A stretch of 9,900 nucleotides of DNA from Gammaproteobacteria bacterium (GCA_009839585.1 VXPI01000346.1:1931-11830); one strand, 5' to 3'. Positions 1 through 7,829 are shown, counted from the stretch's first letter. The notes: a model not told the origin generated them from the letters alone. Translations and numbers: made by a program.

Positions 1-675
1 GAATTCGCTGACCTGCTTGCCGCGATCAATCTCCTTGCGTTCAACAGAACGATGAGACACATAAACCGCAGTCTTGTCTTCCCCCATTCTCGCAAAACGC
101 AATCGATACCGATGCATCGCCTCGCCTCTGCGAGTTAATGCACCTAGTACTGCCCTGGCCAGTCTCAGGGCTTCCGGTACGTCTTCATCGACAACCGGGG
201 TACTCCTTACCCACTCGGTTTCCATCAGTCCAGCCTCTGGGTTGTGATTCACTAGATCAATACCGCTGATTGCCCAGTATTCAACAATTGCTTCCCAGAC
301 CGGTTGCACATCAGAGTCAACTTCAAGCCACAGCCTGTCTCCCTCTCTTGCGATTCGTGCCCCCTTGATCGCGGGCAACACCCTGAATGTATCAGGGTCA
401 TAACTTGCAATCTCCTGTTTGACCGAGTCGCTGGATGTATTCAGAATATCCTCTGGCAGGACCAGTGGTTGAACAGGGGTCGGTTTATAGAGTTCACCGC
501 GTGGTCTGGATGATCGAATGTTACTGAACAGCGAACCGCTTGATGAATTGCTGTCAGGATCGATTTTTTTCGGGTCTGCACGCTGATTTTCCCTGCTCTT
601 TTCCGCACTGCCGCAGGAGGCTATTGTCAATGAAACAAGAACACAAACGAGCATGTGGGTGACTTTTGATTGCAT
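1..675 (-). CDS. bamC: BamC-like outer membrane assembly lipoprotein (C-terminus cut off by window edge)
   Basis: Translating the minus strand from the ATG at 675 gives an open frame of 225 codons running off the window. The N-terminus is a lipoprotein signal: a short basic start, a hydrophobic stretch (residues 8-19) and a lipobox with IASC ending at Cys21. A polar, Ser/Asp-rich linker follows (22-60). Then comes a BamC-like segment: Tyr63 with a Pro-rich LVLPEDI stretch near 71-77, a helix-grip domain with VWEAIVEYW (126-134), GLMETEW (149-155), and RYRLRF/YVSHRSVER (189-213). BamC is the lipoprotein subunit of the BAM complex that inserts beta-barrel proteins into the outer membrane. E. 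coli BamC is about 344 residues, so roughly a third is missing here. An in-frame TAG lies 30 bases upstream and no other start codon intervenes, so ATG 675 is the first possible start. No clear Shine-Dalgarno is visible. The family call rests on motif recall, not a search. Confidence 0.8.
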   Translation of the reverse strand, partial: MQSKVTHMLVCVLVSLTIASCGSAEKSRENQRADPKKIDPDSNSSSGSLFSNIRSSRPRGELYKPTPVQPLVLPEDILNTSSDSVKQEIASYDPDTFRVLPAIKGARIAREGDRLWLEVDSDVQPVWEAIVEYWAISGIDLVNHNPEAGLMETEWVRSTPVVDEDVPEALRLARAVLGALTRRGEAMHRYRLRFARMGEDKTAVYVSHRSVERKEIDRGKQVSEF

Positions 676-739
676 GTTGGCGTAAGAAAGCTGGTTCTAA
701 GTTTTGGAATCGTTACCGTTAATGGATCGATCAGTCGAA

Positions 740-769
740 CGAACAGAAATGGTCCGAACAGAAATGGTC
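740..769. repeat. perfect 15-bp tandem direct repeat upstream of bamC
   Basis: Two adjacent identical copies of CGAACAGAAATGGTC occupy 740-754 and 755-769. They lie in the 247-base gap between the AttH-like gene and the bamC start, 65-94 bases upstream of the bamC ATG. CGAAC just before the first copy and GGTTCG just after the second add short dyad symmetry. The unit could be a paired regulator site or a chance slippage duplication; the sequence alone does not decide. The rest of the gap (676-922) shows no gene and no convincing hairpin-plus-T-run terminator. Confidence 0.8.
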
Positions 770-800
770 GGTTCGTGGCGCAGTACGTTCCAGTAGATTT

Positions 801-829
801 ATTGTACTCTCACTTGAACAACGAATGAA
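801..829 (-). promoter_or_regulatory. weak candidate promoter for bamC
   Basis: On the minus strand a TACAAT hexamer (806-801) matches five of six bases of the -10 consensus. At a 17-base spacing the upstream hexamer is TTCATT (829-824), matching only three of six -35 bases. Transcription would start near 794 and give a leader of about 120 bases containing the 15-bp tandem repeat. The alternative is that bamC is read through from the upstream ABC operon. Confidence 0.25.
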
Positions 830-922
830 GGATTTTGGCCAGTATTCATTCAGGTTGCCTTGTCTTGACCCGAGATCGCTCGTCGACATCGCACATTCCG
901 TTCCTGTTCCACGTTCAATCGC

Positions 923-2065
923 TCAATTGTATCCTGTCAATTCCATGTATCCCCGACCAGAAATTTCCTCATTGCCAGACTGTCCACGTACCTCGACTGC
1001 GCCTTCATAGTATCGGAACAGCAAATCCATTTCCTGATTGGGCATGAGACTGTCGACCTCAAGGGCAATCATCTCCTGTACAGATTGCAAGCCTAACTTC
1101 CATCCAATCGGATACTCAATCCCTGTGTCCGGGCTAATCCAGCTTCGAGTCGGGATCATTTCAATCACGTCAAGTGGTATTTTTTCCTGCCTTGGATCAA
1201 TCAATACGGCATGGCGATAAGCCTCCCCTTGTTCCTGTCGCATCTGAAAAGCCATGATCTTTTTGCCATTATCAAGATGCAGGGCAAACCAGTCCCACCC
1301 GGTTTGATTCTCCTGAAGAAGTGCACTTGACCACTCACGGTCCATCCAAGTTGTGCCAAAGACCTCAAACGTCTTTCCGTCAATTCGGATCTGTCCCGAA
1401 GTCTCCATGTCCGGATAGGAATAATAATGAGAAGCGGACTTCCCCGAATGACCCTTTCTGCTGTAGCCATTCTCGCCCTGTAGCACGGGTGCCGTTTTGC
1501 TCTTGACAGACAGATCAATCGAAAAACCATCACCTTCGGCATTCAAGTCAAGTGCCAGCCGATCTGGCTCAGACGGTTCGGTCCCTGTTGCATGCCAATT
1601 GTGCAGCCATACCCGGAACGGCTGAATCTTCACACCGGCGAGACCCAGTGACTGACGCGACATATCCTGCTTGAGGAAAAATCTTTCGGATTCAATGTCA
1701 CTGACCGCCAGATGTGCCATCCACGTCTGATCGTTGTTCCATGCATTCTGGATCTCGGAACGAGAGGCATGTGCAAACCGGAAAAACGTCAATTGATAAC
1801 CAAATTCACGACCCTCCTGCGATTGCAGGTTGCCCGTGAAATACCACCACTCATGACGAAAGCCCTCATGTGCGCCGTGGTCCCTGGGAAACTGAATCAC
1901 CGTATCGGGGCTTGCATGGTCATAATCCTGACTGTCAGTGGAATCCGGTAACACACCAGAGAGAAACCGGGTGGGTACCGCTTCGACATCCTGATTGCCC
2001 ATTCGATCTGCCAGCATGAAGCCGATAGCCAAAAGACAAACAATACCCAAAACGATTCTACTCAT
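923..2065 (-). CDS. AttH/CrtC-like lipocalin-fold periplasmic protein of an ABC transporter operon
   Basis: A 380-residue protein with an N-terminal hydrophobic segment (residues 4-18) that is either an uncleaved anchor or a signal peptide. The hallmark of the carotenoid 1,2-hydratase (CrtC)/AttH superfamily is clear: FPRDHGAH at 59-66 and RHEWWYFTGNL at 70-80. The second-half signature TTWMDREWSS (238-247) and GWDWFALHL (256-264) follow. The family has a tandem lipocalin-like fold. Apart from true CrtC hydratases, most members have no proven reaction and are encoded next to FtsX-type ABC transporters, as in the Agrobacterium attEFGH cluster. I chose ATG 2065 because it overlaps the permease stop in ATGAGTAG (8 bases) and places the hydrophobic segment at the very N-terminus. 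A start at 2179 would add 38 residues inside the permease gene. Likely role: periplasmic binding or handling of the hydrophobic molecule moved by the transporter. No carotenoid genes are nearby, so a hydratase role is unlikely. Confidence 0.85.
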   Translation of the reverse strand: MSRIVLGIVCLLAIGFMLADRMGNQDVEAVPTRFLSGVLPDSTDSQDYDHASPDTVIQFPRDHGAHEGFRHEWWYFTGNLQSQEGREFGYQLTFFRFAHASRSEIQNAWNNDQTWMAHLAVSDIESERFFLKQDMSRQSLGLAGVKIQPFRVWLHNWHATGTEPSEPDRLALDLNAEGDGFSIDLSVKSKTAPVLQGENGYSRKGHSGKSASHYYSYPDMETSGQIRIDGKTFEVFGTTWMDREWSSALLQENQTGWDWFALHLDNGKKIMAFQMRQEQGEAYRHAVLIDPRQEKIPLDVIEMIPTRSWISPDTGIEYPIGWKLGLQSVQEMIALEVDSLMPNQEMDLLFRYYEGAVEVRGQSGNEEISGRGYMELTGYN

Positions 2066-4604
2066 CGCGCAGTCCTGCCGTGATTGGCGTTCTCCACATG
2101 CGCATGGCCGGATAAATGCCTGCCGCTGTAGCGGACAGGGTAGAGATGCCAACAGCCGCCAGAACCAGCATCGGGTCAATATGGTTCATCATGGTCCAGC
2201 CGAACGACCGGACATTGATCACCTCAATCAGGGACAGACACAGCATCAACCCGACCGGAATCGCAATCAGCCCCGCCAGAAAACCCGTAATTGAAGTCTC
2301 AGAGATAATCTGCATGGCGAGTTGAACTCGACTGAATCCGACAGCTTTTAGTTTTGCATTCAGTGAAGAACGTTCAAGTTGTAACGCAACCAATGAGAAT
2401 ATCATGCCGGTCATGGCAACCAGTACGGTTAGCCAGCGCAGGATATCGGTGATTTCAAACGTCTGATCAAATATCTTGAGAATTTGTTCGCGGAGTTCCT
2501 GATTGGACCGGACCAGTAGTTGTTCGGGTGCAGATTCAAGACTACTGATCGCTTTCTCGATATCCGAGGGGATGGCCCCGGGCTCAAGAATTACGCTGGC
2601 GGTAGTCGGCCCCGGATTCGGGAAGTAGCGATCAAAGTTATCCCAGGACAAGGTTAGCAAGCCATGCTCGCTGGAATAATCCAGGTAGATGCCGATCACC
2701 TCAAAGGGAATATCGCCCTGCGTAGTCGGCAGTGGAATCTCGTCACCAACCGACACGGCATGTCGGTTTGCAAAAGATTCCGAGATTAAGGCAGTTCGAG
2801 GTTGATTGAACCGGTCCCAGAGATCTGCCCCTGGTGGTGACTGGATCATGAAGCCAAGAAATGAAGAAGGACCGATATCCATCGCCAGTAGATCGTGTAG
2901 GCCAAACTCGGATTGGATGGATATTCGCGTACTGTATCCGGTGTCCTGAATACCATCCACAGTGGCCACTTCAGCACGGAAGAGCTCGGAAAAATACGGC
3001 TCGTCCGGAACTGTACTCGCCACATACAAATCCGAGCGCATATAATGGTTGATCCAGTTATCCACCGAGTAGCGAAAGCTGTCAATCATCAATGCCACAC
3101 CCAGGGAGGTACTGACCGCCAAGGACAGGGCAATGACCGAAATCCCGGTTCGACTGAGGTGTGAGCGAATATTGATTACCGCGGTTTTCGCGACCAGCCC
3201 CAGTGTGCTGTCGGCCAGCGGGCCAAGAATTCGGCAGATGTGATAAATCAACCAGGGCGTACTTGCTGCAGGCCCCAGTACCAGCAGGAACAAGCCGGCA
3301 AAGGCGATAGCGAGAGACTGTCCGGAAAACATCAGGATCAGGGCACCCAGCCCAAAAAAGCAGATTGCGACCGGAAGCATCCTGCGCGAGAGCGTGAGGG
3401 TCTTGCCCTCTTCAAATGTACGTTTGGAAAGGGCTTGTACGGTGACTTGTCCTGCTTCCCGAATCGGAACTGCTCCGGCAATTGCCGTTCCCAGAAGGCC
3501 CATTACTACGGATTTCAGGATTGTTTCACCAGGCAACTCGAGGGCACCGTGTGCCAGATCAAAATACAGAAGATTGATGGTGTCGGTCACTAGTCCCAGC
3601 ATCAGTGCGGACAACAGGTACCCCAAACCAATGCCCATTGAGACACCAGACAAGGCGATTATGGAGAGTTCCGTGCCAAGTATGCGGGTGATTTCATGAT
3701 GGGTATAGCCAATGGCCCTTAACTGGGATAGCAGGCCGCGTCTGCGGGCAATCTGAAACACGGTCGAGCTATAGATCAAGAACATGGCAACCAGTAGTGT
3801 CAGATACCCAAGTGCGGTCAGATTGGTTCGAAATGCGCGGGTCATGTACTTTTGGGAGGTATGGCGGGTTTGTAGATCAATCAGGCGTACCGAGTCTGGC
3901 AGAAGTATTTGAAGGGTGCGCGGACTGGCTTCCGAATCCAGTCTCAGATCAATCCGGGTGAGCAGGCCGACCCTGTTCAGAAATGCTTGTGCCCACATGA
4001 TATCGGTAACCAGAAAGCCTTCAGCATGCATGTCCGATTGACCTGATTCGTCGAAAATTTCACCTGCTACCGTAAATTCCTGTTGCTGGCTTCCATAGTG
4101 AAGGGTCAGGGTTGAGCCAACCGGCCATATTTGCGTATCAGGTACGTGAATCGGCCACGCTATTTCTGGTTGCTCCGCGTATTCGCTGCCCAGCAGGGCT
4201 GATTCCCGAATCCGGTAATCGCTGAGTGGGTCGATACCCAGTAGCTGCCAGGTCTGATCGCCATGATTAACCAGAACCTCGGCCTGGACGATCGGTGCAG
4301 TATCTGGGAATCTCCCATCCAGCTTGATTGCAGCATAGATGTTCTCATCCAGTCCTGTAGCACCGCCAACAACCTGATGTGTGGAGAATCCCGAGCTTAG
4401 TCGGTTGGCCCGTTCGAATTCACTGAGGGCAGAGTGGCTTGTGATATCGACTCCTACAATCGCCGCTACTCCAATTGTGATACTCAACACAGTCAGGAGA
4501 GACGGCCCCGGAGATTTTTTCTGCTCCCTCAGGAAAATTTTCAGCAACGTGCCGGTTGCCGAGTCCGGCACCTCAAGTTTGCGAGGCTTCGTGGAGATTG
4601 CCAT
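2058..4604 (-). CDS. double-FtsX ABC transporter permease (AttF/AttG-type, MacB-core domains)
   Basis: An 848-residue inner-membrane protein built as two FtsX/MacB-like halves. Approximate layout: TM1 at 35-53, a large periplasmic domain (about 55-260), TM2 262-285, TM3 310-338 and TM4 363-380. Two central helices follow (410-427, 430-450), then TM7 487-508, a second periplasmic domain (510-720), and TM8-10 (722-740, 770-795, 812-832). The cytoplasmic coupling motifs are visible after TM2 (RRGLLSQLRAIGY) and TM8 (ERSSLNAKLKAVGF). Ten helices with two periplasmic cores match the fused permeases that pair with LolD-class ATPases, as in the YbbA/YbbP and Att systems. These act as mechanotransmission or lipid-extraction machines rather than channels. 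The ATG at 4604 overlaps the ATPase gene by 32 bases. A GTG at 4643 would add 13 residues and neither start has a good Shine-Dalgarno, so the start is uncertain. The substrate cannot be read from the sequence. Confidence 0.9.
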   Translation of the reverse strand: MAISTKPRKLEVPDSATGTLLKIFLREQKKSPGPSLLTVLSITIGVAAIVGVDITSHSALSEFERANRLSSGFSTHQVVGGATGLDENIYAAIKLDGRFPDTAPIVQAEVLVNHGDQTWQLLGIDPLSDYRIRESALLGSEYAEQPEIAWPIHVPDTQIWPVGSTLTLHYGSQQQEFTVAGEIFDESGQSDMHAEGFLVTDIMWAQAFLNRVGLLTRIDLRLDSEASPRTLQILLPDSVRLIDLQTRHTSQKYMTRAFRTNLTALGYLTLLVAMFLIYSSTVFQIARRRGLLSQLRAIGYTHHEITRILGTELSIIALSGVSMGIGLGYLLSALMLGLVTDTINLLYFDLAHGALELPGETILKSVVMGLLGTAIAGAVPIREAGQVTVQALSKRTFEEGKTLTLSRRMLPVAICFFGLGALILMFSGQSLAIAFAGLFLLVLGPAASTPWLIYHICRILGPLADSTLGLVAKTAVINIRSHLSRTGISVIALSLAVSTSLGVALMIDSFRYSVDNWINHYMRSDLYVASTVPDEPYFSELFRAEVATVDGIQDTGYSTRISIQSEFGLHDLLAMDIGPSSFLGFMIQSPPGADLWDRFNQPRTALISESFANRHAVSVGDEIPLPTTQGDIPFEVIGIYLDYSSEHGLLTLSWDNFDRYFPNPGPTTASVILEPGAIPSDIEKAISSLESAPEQLLVRSNQELREQILKIFDQTFEITDILRWLTVLVAMTGMIFSLVALQLERSSLNAKLKAVGFSRVQLAMQIISETSITGFLAGLIAIPVGLMLCLSLIEVINVRSFGWTMMNHIDPMLVLAAVGISTLSATAAGIYPAMRMWRTPITAGLRDE

Positions 4605-5271
4605 TTCTGATTGTGCAATGCCGGTCGGCGTATTCGGAAGCACTCTGGGAGTGGGTGGCCATGATCACGCAAGTGCCATCATTGGAAACCTGGCGTATCA
4701 AGTCAAGGACTACGCGGCCCTGGTAGTCATCCAGATTTCCAGTTGGCTCATCGGCCAGAATGAGCGATGGTTTATGGATGGCGGCGCGAATCACTGCGAC
4801 TCGTTGCTGCTCACCTCCTGAAAGCAGGTCGGGATAGGAATGGGCCAGATGATCGAGACCAAAGCGTTCAAGCAGCGGCAGAACCACCGAGTCATCGGAT
4901 TTGAGAGAACAGAGCTCAAGTGGCAATCTGAGGTTTTCAATCACGTTCAGGGTTGGTACCAGATTGAAGAACTGGAAAACTACGCCAATGTGCTTTCTTC
5001 GAAACAGGGTTCTCCCGGTTTCGTTCAGGGAAGTCAAGTCCATGTCATTGATCACGATACGTCCACGGTCGGGAATATCAATGCCTCCCAGCAAATGTAG
5101 AAATGTAGACTTTCCCGAACCACTGGGTCCGGTAATGGCAACCAGATCACCGGCACTTGCCGTGAAGTCGACGTTATCCAGCACGACGCGGGTGGCCCTG
5201 GCATCATCAAATGCCCGTGAGACACCAGACATCATGACTACTGGAGAATACTGTGATTCTGACTGATTCAT
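4573..5271 (-). CDS. LolD/MacB-family ABC transporter ATP-binding protein
   Basis: A 232-residue cytoplasmic ATPase, full length for the LolD/MacB/FtsE class. All nucleotide-binding motifs are intact: Walker [10 protein letters not shown] (48-56), Q-loop Gln100, signature LSGGEQQ (150-156), Walker B LILADE (170-175) followed by PTGNLD, and the H-loop His207. The [10 protein letters not shown] and DEPTGNLD forms are typical of ATPases that energise FtsX-fold permeases. It would power the double-FtsX permease encoded immediately downstream, whose start lies within this gene, and so work with the AttH-like protein at the end of the operon. ATG 5271 is the first start in the frame. The bases before it (TGACCCAGT) carry no recognisable Shine-Dalgarno. 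Naming it AttE-like is by operon analogy only. Confidence 0.93.
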   Translation of the reverse strand: MNQSESQYSPVVMMSGVSRAFDDARATRVVLDNVDFTASAGDLVAITGPSGSGKSTFLHLLGGIDIPDRGRIVINDMDLTSLNETGRTLFRRKHIGVVFQFFNLVPTLNVIENLRLPLELCSLKSDDSVVLPLLERFGLDHLAHSYPDLLSGGEQQRVAVIRAAIHKPSLILADEPTGNLDDYQGRVVLDLIRQVSNDGTCVIMATHSQSASEYADRHCTIRNGNLHEASQT

Positions 5272-5324
5272 ACTGGGTCAATGCGCCTTGCACTATTTCC
5301 ATGTCTGCCTGCTGATTTGCGAAT

Positions 5325-5354
5325 CTTATACAACAGGGTTTTCCAATCAAGCAA
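5325..5354 (-). promoter_or_regulatory. candidate promoter for the ABC transporter operon
   Basis: On the minus strand TATAAG (5330-5325) matches five of six -10 bases. TTGCTT (5354-5349), 18 bases upstream, matches three of six -35 bases. The start point would be near 5318, giving a leader of about 47 bases before ATG 5271. It lies in the AT-rich divergent gap. The call is by eye and weak. Confidence 0.3.
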
Positions 5355-5402
5355 ACCGGAATGTCTTTTCGTCATTATTTCATTTGATACTCATGCCAAT
5401 CT

Positions 5403-5429
5403 TTGCCACAATACTCTACACTCTATAAG
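5403..5429 (+). promoter_or_regulatory. candidate promoter for the aldehyde oxidoreductase operon
   Basis: TTGCCA (5403-5408) matches five of six -35 bases and TATAAG (5424-5429) matches five of six -10 bases. The spacer is only 15 bases, shorter than the usual 17, so the promoter may need an activator. The start point would be near 5436, about 49 bases ahead of ATG 5485. It is the best sigma70-like pair on the plus strand of the gap. Confidence 0.4.
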
Positions 5430-5439
5430 TAAATTCGAC

Positions 5440-5454
5440 CTGATTAATGATCAG
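5440..5454. promoter_or_regulatory. 15-bp inverted repeat, possible operator ahead of the aor operon
   Basis: CTGAT-TAATG-ATCAG is a perfect inverted repeat with 5-bp arms around a 5-base centre. It sits just after the predicted transcription start and 30 bases before the first aor gene's ATG. That position suits a repressor site, or it could be a small leader hairpin. It resembles an FNR/CRP-type dyad but has a 5-base centre instead of the 4-base (FNR) spacing, so no regulator is named. Confidence 0.35.
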
Positions 5455-5471
5455 GGACTTGTACACCAAAT

Positions 5472-5477
5472 AGGAGA
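5472..5477 (+). promoter_or_regulatory. Shine-Dalgarno deciding the polyferredoxin start
   Basis: AGGAGA lies 7 bases before ATG 5485. It settles the start against the longer frame opening at 5281, whose extra 68 residues have no ferredoxin similarity and cover the promoter region. Confidence 0.75.
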
Positions 5478-5484
5478 TAAACAA

Positions 5485-5961
5485 ATGCTACGATCTTTGA
5501 ACATCAACCCTGATAAATGTACAGGCTGCCTACAATGTGAAATGGCCTGCTCTTTCGAGAATGAGGGAGTATTCAACCCTGCGAAGTCTCGAATCAAGAT
5601 ATTCACATTTCACGAAGAAGGCCGCTTTGTGCCCTATACATGCACTCAATGCGATGAAGCCTGGTGTTTGCATGCCTGCCCGGTAGAAGCGATCAAGATG
5701 AACAGGGAAACCGGGGCCATGGAAGTTCTCGACTCGGTCTGTGTTGGCTGCAAGGTTTGTACGATTGCCTGTCCGTTCGGAACCGTCAATTACAACCAGA
5801 CTACCGGCAAGGTCATTAAGTGTGACTTGTGCGGAGGAGATCCCCAATGTGCGGCAGCCTGTCCTACTGAGGCAATTACCTACGTCGATGCGGATGCTAC
5901 AGGCCTCGAAAAAATGCGGGCCTGGGCTGCGAAAACCGACAACCAAGCCCACGTTAACTGA
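5485..5961 (+). CDS. aorA: four-cluster [4Fe-4S] polyferredoxin, electron-transfer subunit of aldehyde oxidoreductase
   Basis: A 158-residue cytoplasmic iron-sulfur protein with exactly 16 cysteines in four sets: Cys12/15/18/22, 53/56/61/65, 86/89/92/96 and 113/116/122/126. The classic CxxCxxCxxxC is seen in sets one and three, and looser spacing in sets two and four. This is the HycB/DmsB/CooF-like pattern that holds four [4Fe-4S] clusters arranged as a wire. No signal peptide or Tat motif is present, so it stays in the cytoplasm. It lies 11 bases before the catalytic subunit gene and heads the operon, as AorA does in the AorABC complex described from Aromatoleum. There the equivalent subunit passes electrons between the tungsten subunit and the FAD subunit. 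The symbol is assigned by operon architecture and motifs from memory. Confidence 0.9.
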   Translation: MLRSLNINPDKCTGCLQCEMACSFENEGVFNPAKSRIKIFTFHEEGRFVPYTCTQCDEAWCLHACPVEAIKMNRETGAMEVLDSVCVGCKVCTIACPFGTVNYNQTTGKVIKCDLCGGDPQCAAACPTEAITYVDADATGLEKMRAWAAKTDNQAHVN

Positions 5962-5967
5962 AGGAGG
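5961..5967 (+). promoter_or_regulatory. strong Shine-Dalgarno of the catalytic subunit
   Basis: AAGGAGG, a near-perfect anti-16S match, lies 5 bases before ATG 5973. It begins at the last base of the upstream TGA stop. It is among the best ribosome sites in the window, in line with high expression of the large subunit. Confidence 0.85.
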
Positions 5968-5972
5968 ATATC

Positions 5973-7829
5973 ATGAGCTGGACAAGAAAAATTATGAGAG
6001 TCAATCTCACCGAAGGGTCAATCAGTGAAGAACCCCTCAATATGGAGTGGGCAGATCAGTACATTGGCCAACGTGGACTTGCAACCCGCTACTTTGTTGA
6101 AGAAACCGATCCCAAATGTGACCCTCTGGGGCCGGACAACAAACTTATTTTTGCCACTGGTCCCTTGACCGGAACCATGGCTTCAACAGGCGGCCGCTAC
6201 TCGGTGATCACAAAAGGACCTCTGACCGGAGCCATTGCCTGCTCAAACTCCGGCGGGTTCATCGGTGCCGAACTCAAGTCGGCAGGTTGGGACATGGTGA
6301 TTTGTGAAGGTCGCTCACCTAGCCCGGTGATGCTGCATATCGTTGACGACAAGGTCGAACTGCTGCCGGCAGATGACCTGTGGGGCAAGTCCGTCTGGGA
6401 TACTGACAAGCTGATCCATCAAAAGCTGAATGACCCGCAAATTCGAATTGCTGCAATTGGACGCTCTGCTGAAGCGGGGTGCCTGTATGCTGCGGTCATT
6501 AATGATCTGCACCGGGCGGCTGGCCGTTCCGGTGTCGGTACAGTAATGGCATCAAAGAACCTGAAGGCGATGGCGGTGCGCGGTACCCTGGGTGTCGGTA
6601 ATGTCAAGGATCCAAAACGGTTCATGCAGGTGACCGCTGAGCAAAAACAGGTTCTGGCAGAAAATGCAGTCACCGGACAGGGCCTACCGGCCATGGGAAC
6701 CCAGGTTCTGATGAACGTGATCAACGAGATCGGAGCATTGCCCACCAATAACATGCGTGAAGTGCAGTTCAAGGATGCCAACAAGATCAGTGCTGAAGCC
6801 ATGGCAGAACCGCGTGAGAGTGACGGCAAACCCAACCTCACCACGAATGCAGCGTGTTTTGGCTGCACCATCGCTTGCGGGCGGATTTCCACGATTGACA
6901 AGGGGCATTTTACGGTCGAGAACAAACCCGAGTACTGGGGCAATTCCGGCGGACTGGAATATGAAGCAGCTTGGGCGCTTGGCGCAGATACCGGGGTCGG
7001 TGATCTGGATGCCCTGACCTATGCCAACTTCGTGTGCAATGAAGACGGTTTTGATCCGATCTCTTTTGGTGCCACCGTGGCAGCTGCCATGGAACTGTTT
7101 GAAGAGGGTGTGGTCACGGCCGAGCAAACCGATGGCATGGAACTTCGCTTTGGTTCCGCAGAAGCGCTGGCCTGGTGTGCCGAGAAGGTTGCATCCGGTG
7201 AGGGCTTTGGTGCAGATCTGGGCCTTGGCTCAAAACGCCTATGTGAAAAATACGGCCGCCCGGAATTGTCGATGACCGTCAAGGGTCAGGAATTTCCGGC
7301 CTATGATCCACGGGGTGTACAAGGCATGGGTCTGACATATGCAACTTCCAACCGAGGTGCCTGTCACCTGAGAAGTTACACCGTCGCTTCGGAAGTGCTG
7401 GGTATACCCGAGAAGACCGATCCCCTGTCAGTCGATGGGAAAGCCGGTCTGGTCAAGGCGTTTCAGGATGCCACCGCAGCAGTTGATTCAACCGGCCTTT
7501 GTGTGTTCACCACCTTCGCCTGGTCACTGGACAACATTGCTCCGCAAGTGGATGCGGCCTGTGAAGGCGGCTGGACTGCCGAGAAACTGCTGGAGGCGGG
7601 AGAGCGCATCTGGAACCTTGAGCGCGACTACATCCAGCGTGCAGGGTTGACCGGAGCCGATGACAATCTGCCCAAGCGGTTACTCAAGGATGCGGCCAAA
7701 ACCGGTCCTGCGGAAGGCAAGGTGGCTGGCCTTGATGTGATGTTGCCGGAGTACTACCAGATTAGGGGCTGGACATCGGATGGCCAGCTGACTGACGAGA
7801 CCCGAAGCAAATTCGGACTACCGGCATGA
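5973..7829 (+). CDS. aorB: tungsten-containing aldehyde ferredoxin oxidoreductase, catalytic subunit
   Basis: A 618-residue protein, the usual length for the AOR family. It oxidises aldehydes to carboxylic acids with water, and may run in reverse with low-potential electrons. The N-terminal domain (about 1-210) carries the glycine-rich cofactor-binding stretches seen in AORs: GPLTGT (63-68), GGRYSVITKGPLTGA (73-87), GGFIGAELK (94-102), and AAGRSGVGTVMASKNLKA (182-199). The [4Fe-4S] ligands are Cys295, Cys298 and Cys302 (CFGCTIAC) plus distant Cys510 in DSTGLC, the same arrangement as the Pyrococcus enzyme. RGACHLR (461-467) contains His465, matching the conserved active-site histidine region; Glu329 in GGLEYE is a likely partner. 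No signal peptide is present. The ATGA overlap with the next gene points to coupled synthesis with the FAD subunit. Tungsten rather than molybdenum is inferred from the family. The natural aldehyde cannot be told from the sequence. Confidence 0.95.
   Translation: MSWTRKIMRVNLTEGSISEEPLNMEWADQYIGQRGLATRYFVEETDPKCDPLGPDNKLIFATGPLTGTMASTGGRYSVITKGPLTGAIACSNSGGFIGAELKSAGWDMVICEGRSPSPVMLHIVDDKVELLPADDLWGKSVWDTDKLIHQKLNDPQIRIAAIGRSAEAGCLYAAVINDLHRAAGRSGVGTVMASKNLKAMAVRGTLGVGNVKDPKRFMQVTAEQKQVLAENAVTGQGLPAMGTQVLMNVINEIGALPTNNMREVQFKDANKISAEAMAEPRESDGKPNLTTNAACFGCTIACGRISTIDKGHFTVENKPEYWGNSGGLEYEAAWALGADTGVGDLDALTYANFVCNEDGFDPISFGATVAAAMELFEEGVVTAEQTDGMELRFGSAEALAWCAEKVASGEGFGADLGLGSKRLCEKYGRPELSMTVKGQEFPAYDPRGVQGMGLTYATSNRGACHLRSYTVASEVLGIPEKTDPLSVDGKAGLVKAFQDATAAVDSTGLCVFTTFAWSLDNIAPQVDAACEGGWTAEKLLEAGERIWNLERDYIQRAGLTGADDNLPKRLLKDAAKTGPAEGKVAGLDVMLPEYYQIRGWTSDGQLTDETRSKFGLPA

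Noticed and set aside
1..6. EcoRI site GAATTC exactly at the window start
   Set aside because: Could mark a clone end, but a single 6-base site at the edge is easily chance; another GAATTC occurs at 3227-3232.
676..922. Rho-independent terminator after the AttH-like gene
   Set aside because: No GC-rich hairpin followed by a T-run was found on the minus strand; only short CGAAC/GTTCG dyads created by the tandem repeat.
1201..1542. 113-codon open frame overlapping the AttH-like gene in another minus-strand frame
   Set aside because: Arg-rich shadow product, and the main frame carries the conserved WMDREWSS and GWDWF motifs.
2066..2179. 38-residue extension of the AttH-like protein
   Set aside because: It would lie wholly inside the permease gene and push the hydrophobic anchor away from the N-terminus; ATG 2065 overlaps the permease stop cleanly.
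4605..4643. GTG start of the permease at 4643
   Set aside because: No Shine-Dalgarno and a longer overlap with the ATPase gene; the ATG at 4604 is preferred, though neither is well supported.
5384..5397. Possible FNR site (TTGAT-N4-ATGCC)
   Set aside because: Only the left half-site fits; the right half matches two of five bases, and the position relative to the predicted start is off.
5281..5484. N-terminal extension of the polyferredoxin frame from ATG 5281
   Set aside because: It lacks a ribosome site, has no ferredoxin-like sequence, and would cover the AT-rich divergent promoter region; ATG 5485 has a good AGGAGA.
6419..6943. 174-codon open frame antisense to the AOR catalytic subunit
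   Set aside because: Composition-driven shadow frame; no recognisable protein features, and the sense frame is a clear family member.
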